NCBI GenBank assembly: GCA_030015575.1
Contig: JASDDO010000024.1
Location: forward strand, 40,386,114 to 40,450,113
Reading direction: 5' to 3'
Length of the DNA: 64,000 nucleotides
From: Agapanthus africanus
Lineage: Eukaryota; Streptophyta; Magnoliopsida; Asparagales; Amaryllidaceae
Made by a program: the position numbers and the translations under genes. Of the stretch, positions 24,570 through 34,963 are shown one piece after another. Each line of letters starts with the position of its first letter. Positions within the stretch are counted from its first letter, which is position 1. The notes beneath the pieces are model-generated. The model saw nothing but the letters and a program-made list of their open reading frames with translations. It had not been told where the DNA came from and made no database searches.

Positions 24570-26458
24570 TGTAAGTCGATGTACAACACCCCACGACTTG
24601 CGGGGAGGCGGAAAAATGAAAAACAATCTTGTTTAAAGCGTAAACATCGACTAACCGAGAATCTTTGCATAAACAATAACTAACAACAAATATAGGAGTT
24701 AACAACTACTATGAAAAGTGATTATACCTATAGAACCGAGTCCTTCGTCTTGTCGTTCTCCACGTCCTCTCCGGCCTTCTCTAAGTAGTAGAAGATCCAC
24801 CCGGGAGCTTTATTACAAGCTTCACCTCAAACTAGAGGTAACTAGGTTTCTTAAATCGCTAATCTAAGCAACCTAGGTGATATAGAGAATGGTTAAGGAT
24901 TAAGTAGTCTAATCTAATCCTTGTACTCAACACATGAGAGGGGAGGATTAGGGTTTGAAGAAGGAGAGCTTGAGGAAAGAGAAAATGAGCAAGAGAATGA
25001 GATGAGATAATGATGTATCATAATATATATCAAGCATTATTATTTATCCAATAAAAAAAAAAGGATTTACAACCATACTTGATAAATATCTAAGGGTGAT
25101 TCATCTCCATAAGTCATTAAGCATTTATGATGCATTAATGACATGGATGAATCACTCATATGACTCACTAATCCCATTTAATGCATATGCCACCTTAACC
25201 CCCAAGTCACCATCTTCTAGAAGCTTCTCGTGCAATTACGAGAACGCCCCTCCTATCCGTGAAAACACGGAAAAACTTTAGACTGTATAAATCCAATAAC
25301 CGGTTACTAGAAACTGGCTTAAACCAAAGCCGGCTAGTAAAAACTTTCCGGATGTCGTACGTGCGTAAACACACGTTTGCGTCCGAACCCTTGTCGTAAA
25401 ACCATACGACCTTTATATCATTTCTCCTGGAGTAGGGAAACTCTCTGTGCGGGACTCTAGAGACTCGACTACTACGCTGGCAGTGGGTTTAACCACAGAC
25501 CGCAAGCGGCACTAGCTGTACGTAACGGTCCCCAGGTAGATGTCGATAAGAAGGCCGATGAGGAAACCCATCCGAACTCCTACTGAGTCTGATGTGACAA
25601 TCTCCGTACAGTCCGGTCTGTTCGTCTGAGACTATCGCATATCGGGCCTAGGGGGGCGGCAAGCGTCAGTCCCCTAATAGCGGTATAAGTCATGTCGGAG
25701 CGAAGCCCATTACACCCTGAGAAACTACTGGAACCTACCAGCAAATCTCGCTTGCCCTGGCCAGGGACTTTGCGTAATGGCTCTCTGACACAGCGCGATA
25801 TCAACCCCTAATACCGGGAGAGACGAATCCTGTCTAACCGCCACTGCCTTCAAGTGCTCGGGGCTGCACCCAACTGCTACCTGTTTGCACGACTCCTTTG
25901 AGCCGTGGTAGGGTAGCAATCTAAGAACAGTGGGACACGCTCGAGACGAAGTAGCAATGTCAAGTCTGCAGACTATGCTGTACTCATGTCACCTGGGAAC
26001 TGTTCACTGACGACTGGTATAAAACCAACCAACAGTTTCCTGTGAGTCCTGTCCGGTGTACCCGTAACCTAACGAGCACCTGCATACTATCTCCAGTACG
26101 ACGTACTGACGGCTGTGGGACAGACCATCTCCCTAACTGGGATGAGAAGCGTACACACTAGTCTACTCCGGAGTATCGATGCCCTGTCTCGATAATCCAA
26201 CGACTAGGGACCTGAATAAAGATGTGCTTGTAGACTACCCAGCCCCCACTAGTGTGACTGCCATCACAACGCTGGTAGTCAAGCAAGATCCTAAGAGCTC
26301 TATCAATACGTATACTCACATATTAAGATAGAAAAACCAAGTAGCATACTACCATGTTTAGCAAGACTGTTATATACATGTGAATATCCTAAGCTTCCAT
26401 TAAGTAATATACAAACTAGTATGATACAATAATGGCCCCTAGGGCATATACACTAACA
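24570..26458 (-). repeat. B1 5' LTR, 1889 bp
   Basis: It is almost identical to 16206-18095, with scattered substitutions and short indels (for example AAAATAAAGG against AAAAAAAAGG near 25060). It carries the promoter for the element in minus orientation. Open frames within it are shadows. Confidence 0.95.
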
Positions 26459-26463
26459 GCAAT

Positions 26464-27480
26464 TGGGTTGTGTTTTCTGGGACAAGACCTAATTTCATGA
26501 GTAAATGAGCCGCAGACTAAGCAAAGACAGTTCGCTCTCCGGTAGTCTTTCATCAGATGCCCATCTCTCTTGCAGTGGTTACAAAAGGCTGGGCTGGGAC
26601 GGTTGTTCGGTACTCCCGGTCTCCTTGGCACAAAAGATGTCCTTGATGAGACTCCTCCTGACATCTGGTTGGCAGGGCGCTTAACTCCTGTAGATTGAGG
26701 TCTGCCCCTCATCTTTACCACTGCCTCATAACGGCGGGCAGCTTTCAGAGCCGATTCATGAGTTGGAAAATCTCCTGTGTCCAGTGCAGCCTGGATCTCT
26801 GAATCCAAAGCTTGTTGAAATTGACGGGCTCTGATCTCATCCGTCAGTATCAGGTGTGCCGCAAATCTGTTAAAGTATTGTGTTAGCTGTGTAATATGTG
26901 ATTTATTGAAAAATCGAATTAGTGAGACATATCTTACCGACTGAGCATGGTGAACTCGGCGTCATATTCACTACTGACTTGGTCCATATTGAACCTTGTT
27001 GCAGATGGATGAACTGCTGTTCCATGTCGAACCTGGCAGTCTCAGGGAAGTACTTTGCGTCGAACATGTCTCAGAAAGTCTTCCATTCGATAGGTTGATC
27101 GAGACGACTTTCTTCTACATTCCACCAAACCCGTGCATTGTCCGTGAGCTTTAGTTTCGCAACACAAACCCAAGCTACCTCTGTCACTTGTGTCGCTGCC
27201 AGATCATCCTTGATGCTTTGAGCCCATTCCTCAGCTTCTAGAGGGCTCTCTTTTCTTGAAAAGTTCTTGGGGTGCAGTGCCCGGAATTGCTTCACTCCGG
27301 GTGCTTCTGCTTCTGGTCGACCATCAGGATAGCAGTCTGCTGTTGATGTCCTTCTAGGAGGCTGCGGATCGTCTTAAGCAGAACCGTCTGCTCGTTGATT
27401 GGAGCAGGAATGACAGGTGTGAGTGGTAGTGGTGGAGGTGTGTTGTTGACATTGGTGCTGGTGTTGTTCGGGAAATCCAT
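26464..27480 (-). pseudogene. A2 gag, main piece
   Basis: Start is the Met at 27480 (MDFPNNTSTNVN), which aligns with the A1 start at 32393. From there: proline-rich N-terminus, retrotransposon Gag core (WAQSIKDDL, RVWWNVEESRLDQPIEW), then after the putative intron at 26867-26937 the RARQFQQAL region, and zinc-knuckle sequences CNHCKRDGHLMKDY and CLVCGSFTHEIRSC. In the first knuckle the last Cys is Tyr. It is broken by frameshifts near 27295 and 27000 and by a stop near 27070. B1 is inserted just after the second knuckle. Confidence 0.88.
26867..26937 (-). other. Putative 71-nt intron in A2 gag
   Basis: Minus-strand borders are AGTCG|GTAAGATATG and TTTAACAG|ATTTGCGG. Splicing joins MLSR to FAAHLI in phase 2, which is the continuous wording of Tekay-type Gag. 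The same borders and phase are found in A1 at 31780-31848. Confidence 0.7.
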
Positions 27481-27670
27481 AACCTTGAATGAAAAATTTA
27501 GGTTAGGACAGATTCAAAGTTTATGAAATGATAAGATTCAAGAAATATGAATTGTAAAGAATATTTTAGTTGCTGGTTCTTATGTTATATTGCTTAGGTT
27601 GTCCACACAGAACTGAATTGCATGATAGGGTTTCATACAGCTCTGACCTACATGGGCCACCAACAAAACC
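27481..27670 (-). other. A2 leader with displaced PBS-like word
   Basis: The 190-bp leader between the 5' LTR and gag has no gene. The bases adjoining the LTR (GGTTTTGTTGGTGGCCC) do not match the usual Met-tRNA primer site; a partial match, GGTCAGAGC, lies about 24 nt inside. A1 has the same arrangement at 32550-32584. The primer is unresolved. Confidence 0.5.
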
Positions 27671-29969
27671 TGTCACGCCCCGCTTCCCAGTGTACGGGCA
27701 AAGGACGCGACGAGGCCACTATGTATTTGCTCTGAAGTAAACACGCTAAGCGTATCTAAGCAATATAAAAGAAATATACACAAGAGACAAAGACAATAGA
27801 TATAATTGAACAACAACTTTATTTATTAATATTCTTTTGTACAATACATTTGAAAAGTAAATATATGGAATGGAAAGCAATGCCTAAACAGTGGCATAAC
27901 AGAACTGGAAAATACTTAAATGAAATGTACAAGTATCTAGAACTCCGGGTCAAAGGCTAGCTGATCGAAATCCTCGCTGGTGGGCTCGATCTCCTGAAAG
28001 TCCGAATCACCTGACAACATTCCAAAGAAGAAAGAGAAGGAATGTCGTCAGCGAACAATCACTCGGTAAGTCCCAAAGATGAGGGAGAAATAGAATAGAC
28101 AGAGAGAGTGTAACTTTTAAAGTTATGTTATATTGTTAATGCTGTTGTTTGTAGCTTGGTACAGAAGAGGCCAGTGTATATGAGAGAAGTCTCAGTAGAA
28201 CAGAGACTAAGGTGAACGGAATACAAGGAACCGTTTATGCCATGGTACAACAGCAATTGAATTCGGGTTAAGTGTCTTAATGGTTGCAGTCTCGTGCCAC
28301 TTCTAACACCTTCCGTACCAATCTACCCCTTAAACCCCGCGATGTCTTGATTGTATTGTTTGTATTGTATTGTAAATTATATTGTCTTGTATTATAGATT
28401 ATACAGATGGATGACTTGCCGAAACCATGATATCAGTAAATGGATGTAACTGGAGAATCATGTAGATGGAGGTATATCCATGGTTCAGTTCAGTCAATAT
28501 AGATTGAATAGATTGAACAGATTAAATATATGGATTCATGTTGTATTGTAGTTTGTACTTGAATCATATTCAAGTCAGATTGATTATAATGAGACTCAGT
28601 CTGAGTCAGACAATTAGAAAAGAAATTGAAATCCTGAATTAAGTTTTGATGTTATCGGTAACCGTTGCACATGGACGACAAGATTTGTGTCTTTTTCAAA
28701 GACGATTACCGTGTTGATAACACCGTTTGTTAAGTTGTCTACCTTAAATAGGCAAGCACCCATATTTCTGACTCCCTGAGACTCAAGAGACTGGTCCCGC
28801 TTAAACCTATATTTACTAGGGTCTTTATTGTAATTTAATATAACTTGATAGGGTTTTATGTAAAAATAATTTTGTATAATTTTCAAAATACACCTTAAGT
28901 ATTTTATTATCATTTTTAGAGTTTTCATTGATGTATATTTTATCATTGTGGCATTTCTAGTGAATAAAACATATTTTTCAAAATATATGGTATTTAATTG
29001 TAAAGTATTGAACTTGTATGGAATTGCATGGTATTTTCATGTAAAGTGGTTCTTTTTTATTTAGAAAAGTTGGATATTTATATTATACCAAAATAAATAT
29101 TTTGATAATACATATATTTATTTATAAAATAATTAAATTTATTATTTTTCTAGAAATCTCATTTTTTTAAGATATTTGTATTTTTAAATCTTTCAAGTCC
29201 GTATACTCCGTACGAAGGTCTGCATCTCACACTAGTAAGGCCGAGGATGTGCGATAATCCGCACCATCCCGAACGGGTTTCCCAAAATGGGTTGGAGCGG
29301 CGCTTTGCAAACATTTATTTAAAAATACATAATCTTGTAGAAAAAGGTTTTTATATAAGTCGGATGTAGTTTATTGTAAAACCGTATTTTCCCAAATCTA
29401 TATTTTCCAATATCATCGTGCTATGTTACATATGAGTATCGTGAAGAGGTAGGTCATTATCTCGTGAACTATCTAAAGGTATAGCAAGGAAATATAAGAT
29501 TTATGTCGAAACTAAAGTACATGGTATTTTTTTGAAAATGCGATAAAATTACAATATATATTCTTTTGAAATGGAACTTGTTCAATACGTTTTGTTAAGG
29601 ATTAATAGTCATGTTGTGAGAGTTAGGTATTGTTGTTTTTAAGAAAAATGGAACTTTAAAAGAAAAACCGAATCGGAAGTCGGATTAACTCAGCTTCCGT
29701 CGGGTTTTTTAGAATTACGAGTTTTCATAATAGAAAAGAGGAAAGGGAGGAGGGACTTACGGGATTATAGGATAGAGGGGAGGAAAAGGAAGAAGTGTGA
29801 GGCACCGGTGCGTCGTTTCATCGTCGGAATTTCCTCGAGTCATCGTCGGAACTTCGCCGGAACTTCGCCCTTTGCTAACTCCATTTGCACACACAAAGTC
29901 TATGGAATTTTTTTTTCTTGAGAGTTTGGACAGAGTTTTGAAAGTGAGGAGAGGTGAGTTTAGGTGTGG

Positions 29970-29979
29970 TATTTATAGG
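29970..29979 (-). promoter_or_regulatory. TATA box in the A2 5' LTR
   Basis: CCTATAAATA on the minus strand. This copy is in the 5' LTR, so it is the promoter that would have driven full-length A2 RNA. Confidence 0.7.
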
Positions 29980-30376
29980 AAAAATTAGGGTTAAGGGTAT
30001 ATGAAAGGGTGTGAAAAGATGTATTAAAAATTTGTATTAAAAATTGGATTAATTGGGGTTTTGAATGGCTCTGTTAATATACAGGGTTTTTAAACAGTAC
30101 AGGGGTTATGGGGAGGCAAAGAGGCACAGTTTTCAAGAAGGGAAGAATCGGTTTTGACCGACTTCGGCCGGCGGCGGCGGCTGAGTCGGCCGCTTCGCCG
30201 GCCGAGTTAGGCCGAGTCGAGCCGATTTTCCCCCGCCACATGTCCCTTGTCGTTTGTTCTACCTCCTGGACTCGTTTGTTTTATATGTGACTTTGGTTTT
30301 TATGAGTTATGCACGTGTAGACTCTTGGGCTTCTAAAAATTTAAAAGAAAACTAATTAAAAAATAATATGGCTAAT

Positions 30377-30438
30377 GGGATTTGAACTCTAGTGCTTTGG
30401 TTCAGCAGTGCAAGGTCTTACCAATGAGCTAAAAGCTC
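30377..30438 (-). other. tRNA-like module in the A2 5' LTR
   Basis: Second copy of the box-A/box-B-like module. The box A half is slightly more decayed here (GAGCTTTTAGCTCATTGG). Confidence 0.5.
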
Positions 30439-30554
30439 CTTCTTGCTATTAAAAAGCAAAACAAACACTTATAGTACTCACAGGAAATATAAATACCCCA
30501 AATATACATTAACTTTAAATCAAATTTACGTACACAAGAATTGGAGTTGTTATA

Positions 30555-30559
30555 GAATT
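30555..30559. other. Target site duplication of A2, right copy (GAATT)
   Basis: GAATT follows the GTTATA terminus and equals 9563-9567. The A1 LTR resumes directly after it (TAAATAATACAGGGGTTATG). Confidence 0.9.
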
Positions 30560-31003
30560 TAAATAATACAGGGGTTATGGGGAGTTCAAGAGTTGCCAGA
30601 AAAATGAAAAAATAAGGTTTCGAGCTGAGTCGGCCGGCGGCGCCGGCCGATTCGCGCTTCCTGTCGGCCTGAGTCGGGGCTCCCCTCGACGCCACGTGTC
30701 CCCGACGCTTTGACTACTGCAGTGGACTCGTTTGTTTTATGTGTGACTCTTGGTTTTACGTGTTGTGCACACGTAGACTCTTGGGCTTCTAAAATATTAA
30801 AAGAATTTTAAATAAAAATAATATGTGGCCGATGGGATTTGAACTCTGGTGCTTTGGTTCAGCAGTGCGAGGTCTTACCAGTGAGCTACAAGCTCTTTCT
30901 TGCTGTTCAACACAAATCAAACTTATAACTTGTGCTCAGGCTTAAGTATCCCTTTCTGTATTTTTTTTGAAAAAAATTGTACAGAAAGTTTAGGGTTGTT
31001 ACA
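30560..31003 (-). repeat. A1 3' LTR, second piece
   Basis: Continues the LTR interrupted at 9567; it includes the CGGCCGGCGG GC-rich stretch, the tRNA-like module and the terminal GGGTTGTTACA, which is followed by the A1 PPT. The rejoined LTR is about 2.8 kb. Confidence 0.9.
30832..30896 (-). other. tRNA-like module in the A1 3' LTR
   Basis: The best preserved copy: TTGTAGCTCACTGGTAAGAC resembles a box A region and GAGTTCAAATCCCAT a box B. It is diverged from the A2 copies, so it was in the LTR before A1 and A2 separated. Confidence 0.55.
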
Positions 31004-31020
31004 TTCTACCCTCCTTAAAA
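31004..31020 (-). promoter_or_regulatory. Polypurine tract of A1
   Basis: On the minus strand a run of A is followed by AAGGAGGGTAGAA and then TGTAACA. It is nearly the same as the A2 PPT. Confidence 0.75.
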
Positions 31021-31187
31021 AAAAATTTCCTCGAAATTTGTAAAAGGAAAGTGTAACGGATTAAAGGAAAGTTTGGTGATAGAAGTACTGATAGTGTAGG
31101 AAAAATAACAAAGCGGTACAAAGGTTTGAAAAGGTTGAAGAGAATTACTAGGGTTGCCTTGGTCTACGACCTTTGCTTTTTCAGCCG

Positions 31188-32393
31188 CTAAAAGGAAAGC
31201 CTGACGCCGGGGTACATTCCTCCTAGCCGGAAGCACATTCCTTTGTCCTTGGGCATGTTCCTTAGTGCTTGTTGGAATTGGCGAGTAGGCTGTGCAGATG
31301 GTGGAGCTGGGAGTTCAAGACGGGTTTCAGGGGCCTGGATAGCTGGTCGCTGCGGGTAGTTGGTGAGTGTGTGAGCTGGATTGCGTCTATAAGGACAGTT
31401 TCCAATTTCGTGATTGGATTCGCCATAAACTAGACACAGGCCTTTGGCGTGCCTACAATCCTTCACTAAATATCCATTCCTCTTGCAATAGAAGCAAAAA
31501 TCTGGACTTGGCTGGTTATTGGGTTTTTCCAGTCTCCTCGGTTCAACAGTTAGCCTTGAAGAGGCATCTCCTGCCATCTGAGTGGCAGGACGCTTCACTC
31601 CGGCAGATTGAGGTCTGCCCTTCCTCTTTACCACTGCCTCATATCATTGGGCAGCCTTCAAAACCAAATCATGGGTTGGGAAATCCCCTATAGCTAATGC
31701 AGCTTGGATTTCCGGGTCCAACCCTTGCTAAAATCTTCTAGCTCTGATCTCAGCAGTCGGTATCAAGTGTGTCGTGAATCTGTTGCGGTCTAGTGTTAGC
31801 TGTGTAGTATGTGATATTTGAAAATCGAAATACAGAGACATATCTTACCGACTGAGCATGGTAAACTCAGCATCATACTCATCCACGGATTTGGTCCACA
31901 TCGAACCCTGTTGTAGATGGATGAACTGTTGTTTCATGTCGAATCTGGCAGTCTCGGGAAAGTACTCTGCATCAAACATATCGCGGAAAGTCCTCTTTTC
32001 GATAGGTTGGTCAAGACGGCTTTCTTTCTCCTTCCACCAAACCCATGCATTGTCAGTGAGCTGTAGCTTTGCAACTCGTACCCAAGTGACCTCTGGCACT
32101 TGTGCTGCTGCCAGGTCATCTTCAATACTTTGAGCCTATTCCTCAGCTTCTAGAGGGCTATCCTTTCCCGAAAAGTTCTTGGGGTGCGGTGCCCGGAATT
32201 GCTTTACTCCGGGTGCTTCCACTTCTGGACGGTTCAAGAGAATAGCAGTCTGCTGCTGCTGTCCTTCCAGGAGGCTGCGAATCGCCTCAAGCATTACTGT
32301 ATGCTCATTTATCGGAGAAGCTATGGCAGGTGTAATTGGTAGGGGTGGTGGAGTGTTGTTGAAGTTGGTGCTGGTATTGTTTGGGGAATCCAT
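31188..32393 (-). pseudogene. A1 gag
   Basis: Starts at Met 32393 (MDSPNNTSTNFN). Core motifs WVRVAKLQLTDNAWVWW, FRDMFDAEYFPE and DEYDAEFTMLSR lie left of the start; after a 69-nt putative intron come FTTHLIPTAEIRARRF, GRPQSAGVKRPA and knuckles CFYCKRNGYLVKDC and CLVYGESNHEIGNC. Relative to a CCHC knuckle the first has Tyr for His-preceding Gly context and the second has Tyr in place of one Cys. Two stop codons lie between the intron and 31634, and one interrupts near 32136. Past the gag end, where A2 has the gag-protease intron, A1 jumps directly to the PPT region: the whole pol is gone. Confidence 0.87.
31780..31848 (-). other. Putative 69-nt intron in A1 gag
   Basis: Minus-strand borders are AGTCG|GTAAGATATG and GCAACAG|ATTCACG. 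Splicing gives MLSR-FTTHLIP in phase 2. Position, phase and donor equal those of the A2 intron, while the intron body has diverged, so the intron predates the split of A1 and A2. Confidence 0.7.
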
Positions 32394-32584
32394 AAGCTTG
32401 AAAGAAAAATTTGGTTTAGGATAGATTCAAAGTATATGAAATGATAAGATTCAAGGAATATGAATTGTAAAGAATGTTTTCAGTTGCTGGTTCTTGTGTT
32501 ATATTGCTTAGGTTGTCCACGCAGAACTAAACTTCATGGTAGGGTTCTATACAGCTCTGACCTGCATGGGCCGCCAACAAAACC

Positions 32585-34963
32585 TGTCACGCCCCGCTTC
32601 CTGGTGTACGGCGAAGGGGACGCGACGAGGCCGCTACGTAATTACTCTGAAATAAACACGCTAAGCGTATCTAAGCAATATAAGTAAAATGCACAAGAAA
32701 CAGACAATAGATATAATTGAACAGCAACTTTATTTATTAACATTCTTTTTACAATACATCTGAAAAGGAAATACATTGAATGAAAAGCAATGCCTAAGCA
32801 GTGGCATAACGGAAATGGAAAGTACTGTAATGAAATGTATAAGTAACTAGAGCTCCGGGTCGAAAACTAGCTGGTCCAAATCCTCGCTGGTGGGCTCGAT
32901 CTCCAGTGAGTCTGAATCATCTGAAGACATTCTAAAGAAAAAGAAAGAGAATATCGTCAGCGAACAAATCGCTCAGTAGTCCCGTAAATAGACAAGAATG
33001 GAATAGACAGAATAGAGAGTATATTGTTATAATGTTGTATTTAATGTTAACGCTATTATTTGTAGCTTGGTACAGAAGAGGCCAGTGTATACGAGAAGAG
33101 TCTCACTTTCCCCGGAGACTAAGGTATCAGGAGTACAAGGAACTGTTCAGCCACGGTACAACGGCAATTGAATTCAGGTTAGGTGTATTATGGTTACAGT
33201 CTCGTGTCACTTCTAACACCTTCCGTACCAGTCTACTTCTTATAATCCCCGCGATGTCTTAATTGTATTGATATATTGTTTGAATTGTATATTGTATATA
33301 AATGGATGACTTGCCGAAACCATGATATCAGTAATGGAACGGATATAATGGATGATCAGGTAGATGGAATATATCCATGGTTCGGTTCGGTCAATGTAGT
33401 TTGATATAAATTGAATAGACGGATTCATAGATCCATGTTGTATTGTAGTTTTGATACTTGAATCATATTAAAGTCAAATTGATTATATTGAGACTCAGTT
33501 TGAGTCAGACAATTAGAAAAGAAATTGAATACTGAATTAGGTTTTGGTGTTATCGGTAACCGCTGCACATGGACGGCAGGATTTATGTCTTTTTCAAAGA
33601 CGATTACCGTGTTGATAACACTGTTTGTTAAGTTGTCTACCTTAAATAGGCACACACTCATATCTCCGGCTCCCTGAGGCTCAAGAGACCGGTCCCGCAT
33701 AAACCTATGTTTACTAGGGTCCTTATTGTAATTTGGTATAACTTGAGGGGGTTTTATGTAAAAATAATTTTGCATAATTTTCAAAATACACCTCAAGTAT
33801 TTTATTATCGTCTTTATAGGTTTCATTGATGTATATTTTATTATTGTAACATTTCTAGTAAATAAAACCTAATGTCATAATATATGGTATTTATTTGTAA
33901 TATTGGAATTGTTTGGTATTTTCTTGTAAATGGAATGTTTTTCTTGAATTTTGGAAATGTGAAATATTATAAATATTAAAAATATATATTTTGATATTAA
34001 TTACACACACGCACACGCACACACACATATATATATATTAAAAATATAAGTTTTATTTATAATAGAAATTATATTTTTCTAATGAAAATTGTATTTTATA
34101 TTTTTCGAGACCGTATGCTTCTTGCGGAGGTCTGCATCTCGCACTAGTAAGCCCGAGAACGTGTGATAATCCACACCATCCTGAATGGGTTTCCTGAAAT
34201 GGGTTGTAGGAGCACATTGCAAAGATTTGTTAAAAATACACATCTTGTAGAAAAAAGATTTTTTTATAAGTCGGAGGTAGTTATAAGTGAAATCATATTT
34301 TTTCCAAATCTATGTTCCCAAATTCCATCATGATATATTACATATGAGTGTTGTGAGGAGATAGGTCATTACCTTGTGAGTTTTCTAAAGCTAGTATGGT
34401 TAAATGGTATAAACATGTCGATATGAAACATAAAGGTATTTTACTGTAAAAGTGGAATAAAACTTGCTACGATTATCATTTTAATGTCAAACTTATTCTA
34501 TTGTCTTAGTTAATGAGTATTAAACAATATATATCAAAAATTGTAGGTCTGTTATTAAGAAAATGTTGTATTTTGAGAGAAAAGAGAATCGGAAACCGGA
34601 TAACTCTGCTTCCGATACGTTTTAAAGATTAAGAATTTAAGAATAGAAAAAGAGAGAAAGAAGGGGGACTTACGGGTTTAGGGTCAAGAGAAGAGGAATA
34701 GAAAGATTGGGGAAGCACCGGTGCATCATTTCATCGCCGGAAACTCCTCGGATCGTCGTCGGAAGTTCGTCGGAGTTTCGCCCTTTGCTAACTCCACTTG
34801 CACACAAAAAGTCTTGAGAATTTTCTTGAGAGTTTGGGAAGAGATTTGAGAGTGGGAGGGGGTGATTTGAGGTGCAGTATTTATAGGAAAATTAGGGTTT
34901 AGGGTAATGAAAGGGTGTATTAAAATTTGTATTAAAAAATGGATTAAATGGGGTTTTAATTTA
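32585..34963 (-). repeat. A1 5' LTR, truncated
   Basis: Begins TGTCACGCCCCGCTTCC and aligns with 7201-9567 almost to its end, stopping at GGGGTTTTAATTTA where B2 sequence begins. The remaining 440 bp of the LTR (the counterpart of 30560-31003) is missing from the window. A CA/TA microsatellite lies near 34005-34040. Confidence 0.9.
34878..34887 (-). promoter_or_regulatory. TATA box in the A1 5' LTR
   Basis: CCTATAAATA on the minus strand, in line with the other three A-family LTRs. Confidence 0.65.

Larger units (their letters stand above)
16206..26458 (-). mobile_element. B1: Ty1/copia retrotransposon
   Basis: LTRs 16206-18095 and 24570-26458 (1890 and 1889 bp) flank gag, protease, integrase, RT and RNase H in that order, the copia order, on the minus strand. 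It has a GCAAT duplication, a PBS matching the usual Met-tRNA site and a PPT. The leader between PBS and gag is about 2 kb. A nonsense codon, a 451-bp internal duplication and frameshifts inactivate it. The LTRs differ at scattered positions only, so it is younger than A2. Confidence 0.95.
9568..30554 (-). mobile_element. A2: Tekay-type Ty3/gypsy chromovirus, interrupted by B1
   Basis: LTRs at 9568-12439 and 27671-30554 flank gag, protease, RT-RNase H and integrase with a C-terminal chromodomain remnant, all on the minus strand. A 5-bp GAATT duplication bounds it. Its own length without the nested copia is about 10.7 kb. The gene order PR-RT-RH-INT and the chromodomain place it in the chromoviruses, and the wording of RT and chromodomain is closest to Tekay/Del. 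Stops and frameshifts are present in all domains, so it is inactive now. Three putative introns make it unusual. Confidence 0.9.
27671..30554 (-). repeat. A2 5' LTR, 2884 bp
   Basis: It reads TGTCACGCCCCGCTTCCC...GTTGTTATA on the plus strand; the last A-C-A has mutated to A-T-A. It matches 9568-12439 along its length and has the same TATA box (29970-29979) and tRNA-like module (30377-30438). No genes. Confidence 0.93.
7201..34963 (-). mobile_element. A1: gag-only LTR retrotransposon (TR-GAG-like), split by A2
   Basis: Two LTRs of one family flank a 1.58-kb interior (31004-32584) that encodes only gag. The left LTR is in two pieces, 7201-9567 and 30560-31003, because A2 is inserted in it with a perfect GAATT duplication. 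The right LTR is 32585-34963 and is cut off where B2 begins. Orientation is minus: the PPT lies next to 31003 and gag reads right to left. Protease, reverse transcriptase and integrase are absent, so it would depend on a helper such as an A2-type element. Its left terminus is degraded; homology to the family starts near 7200. Confidence 0.8.
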
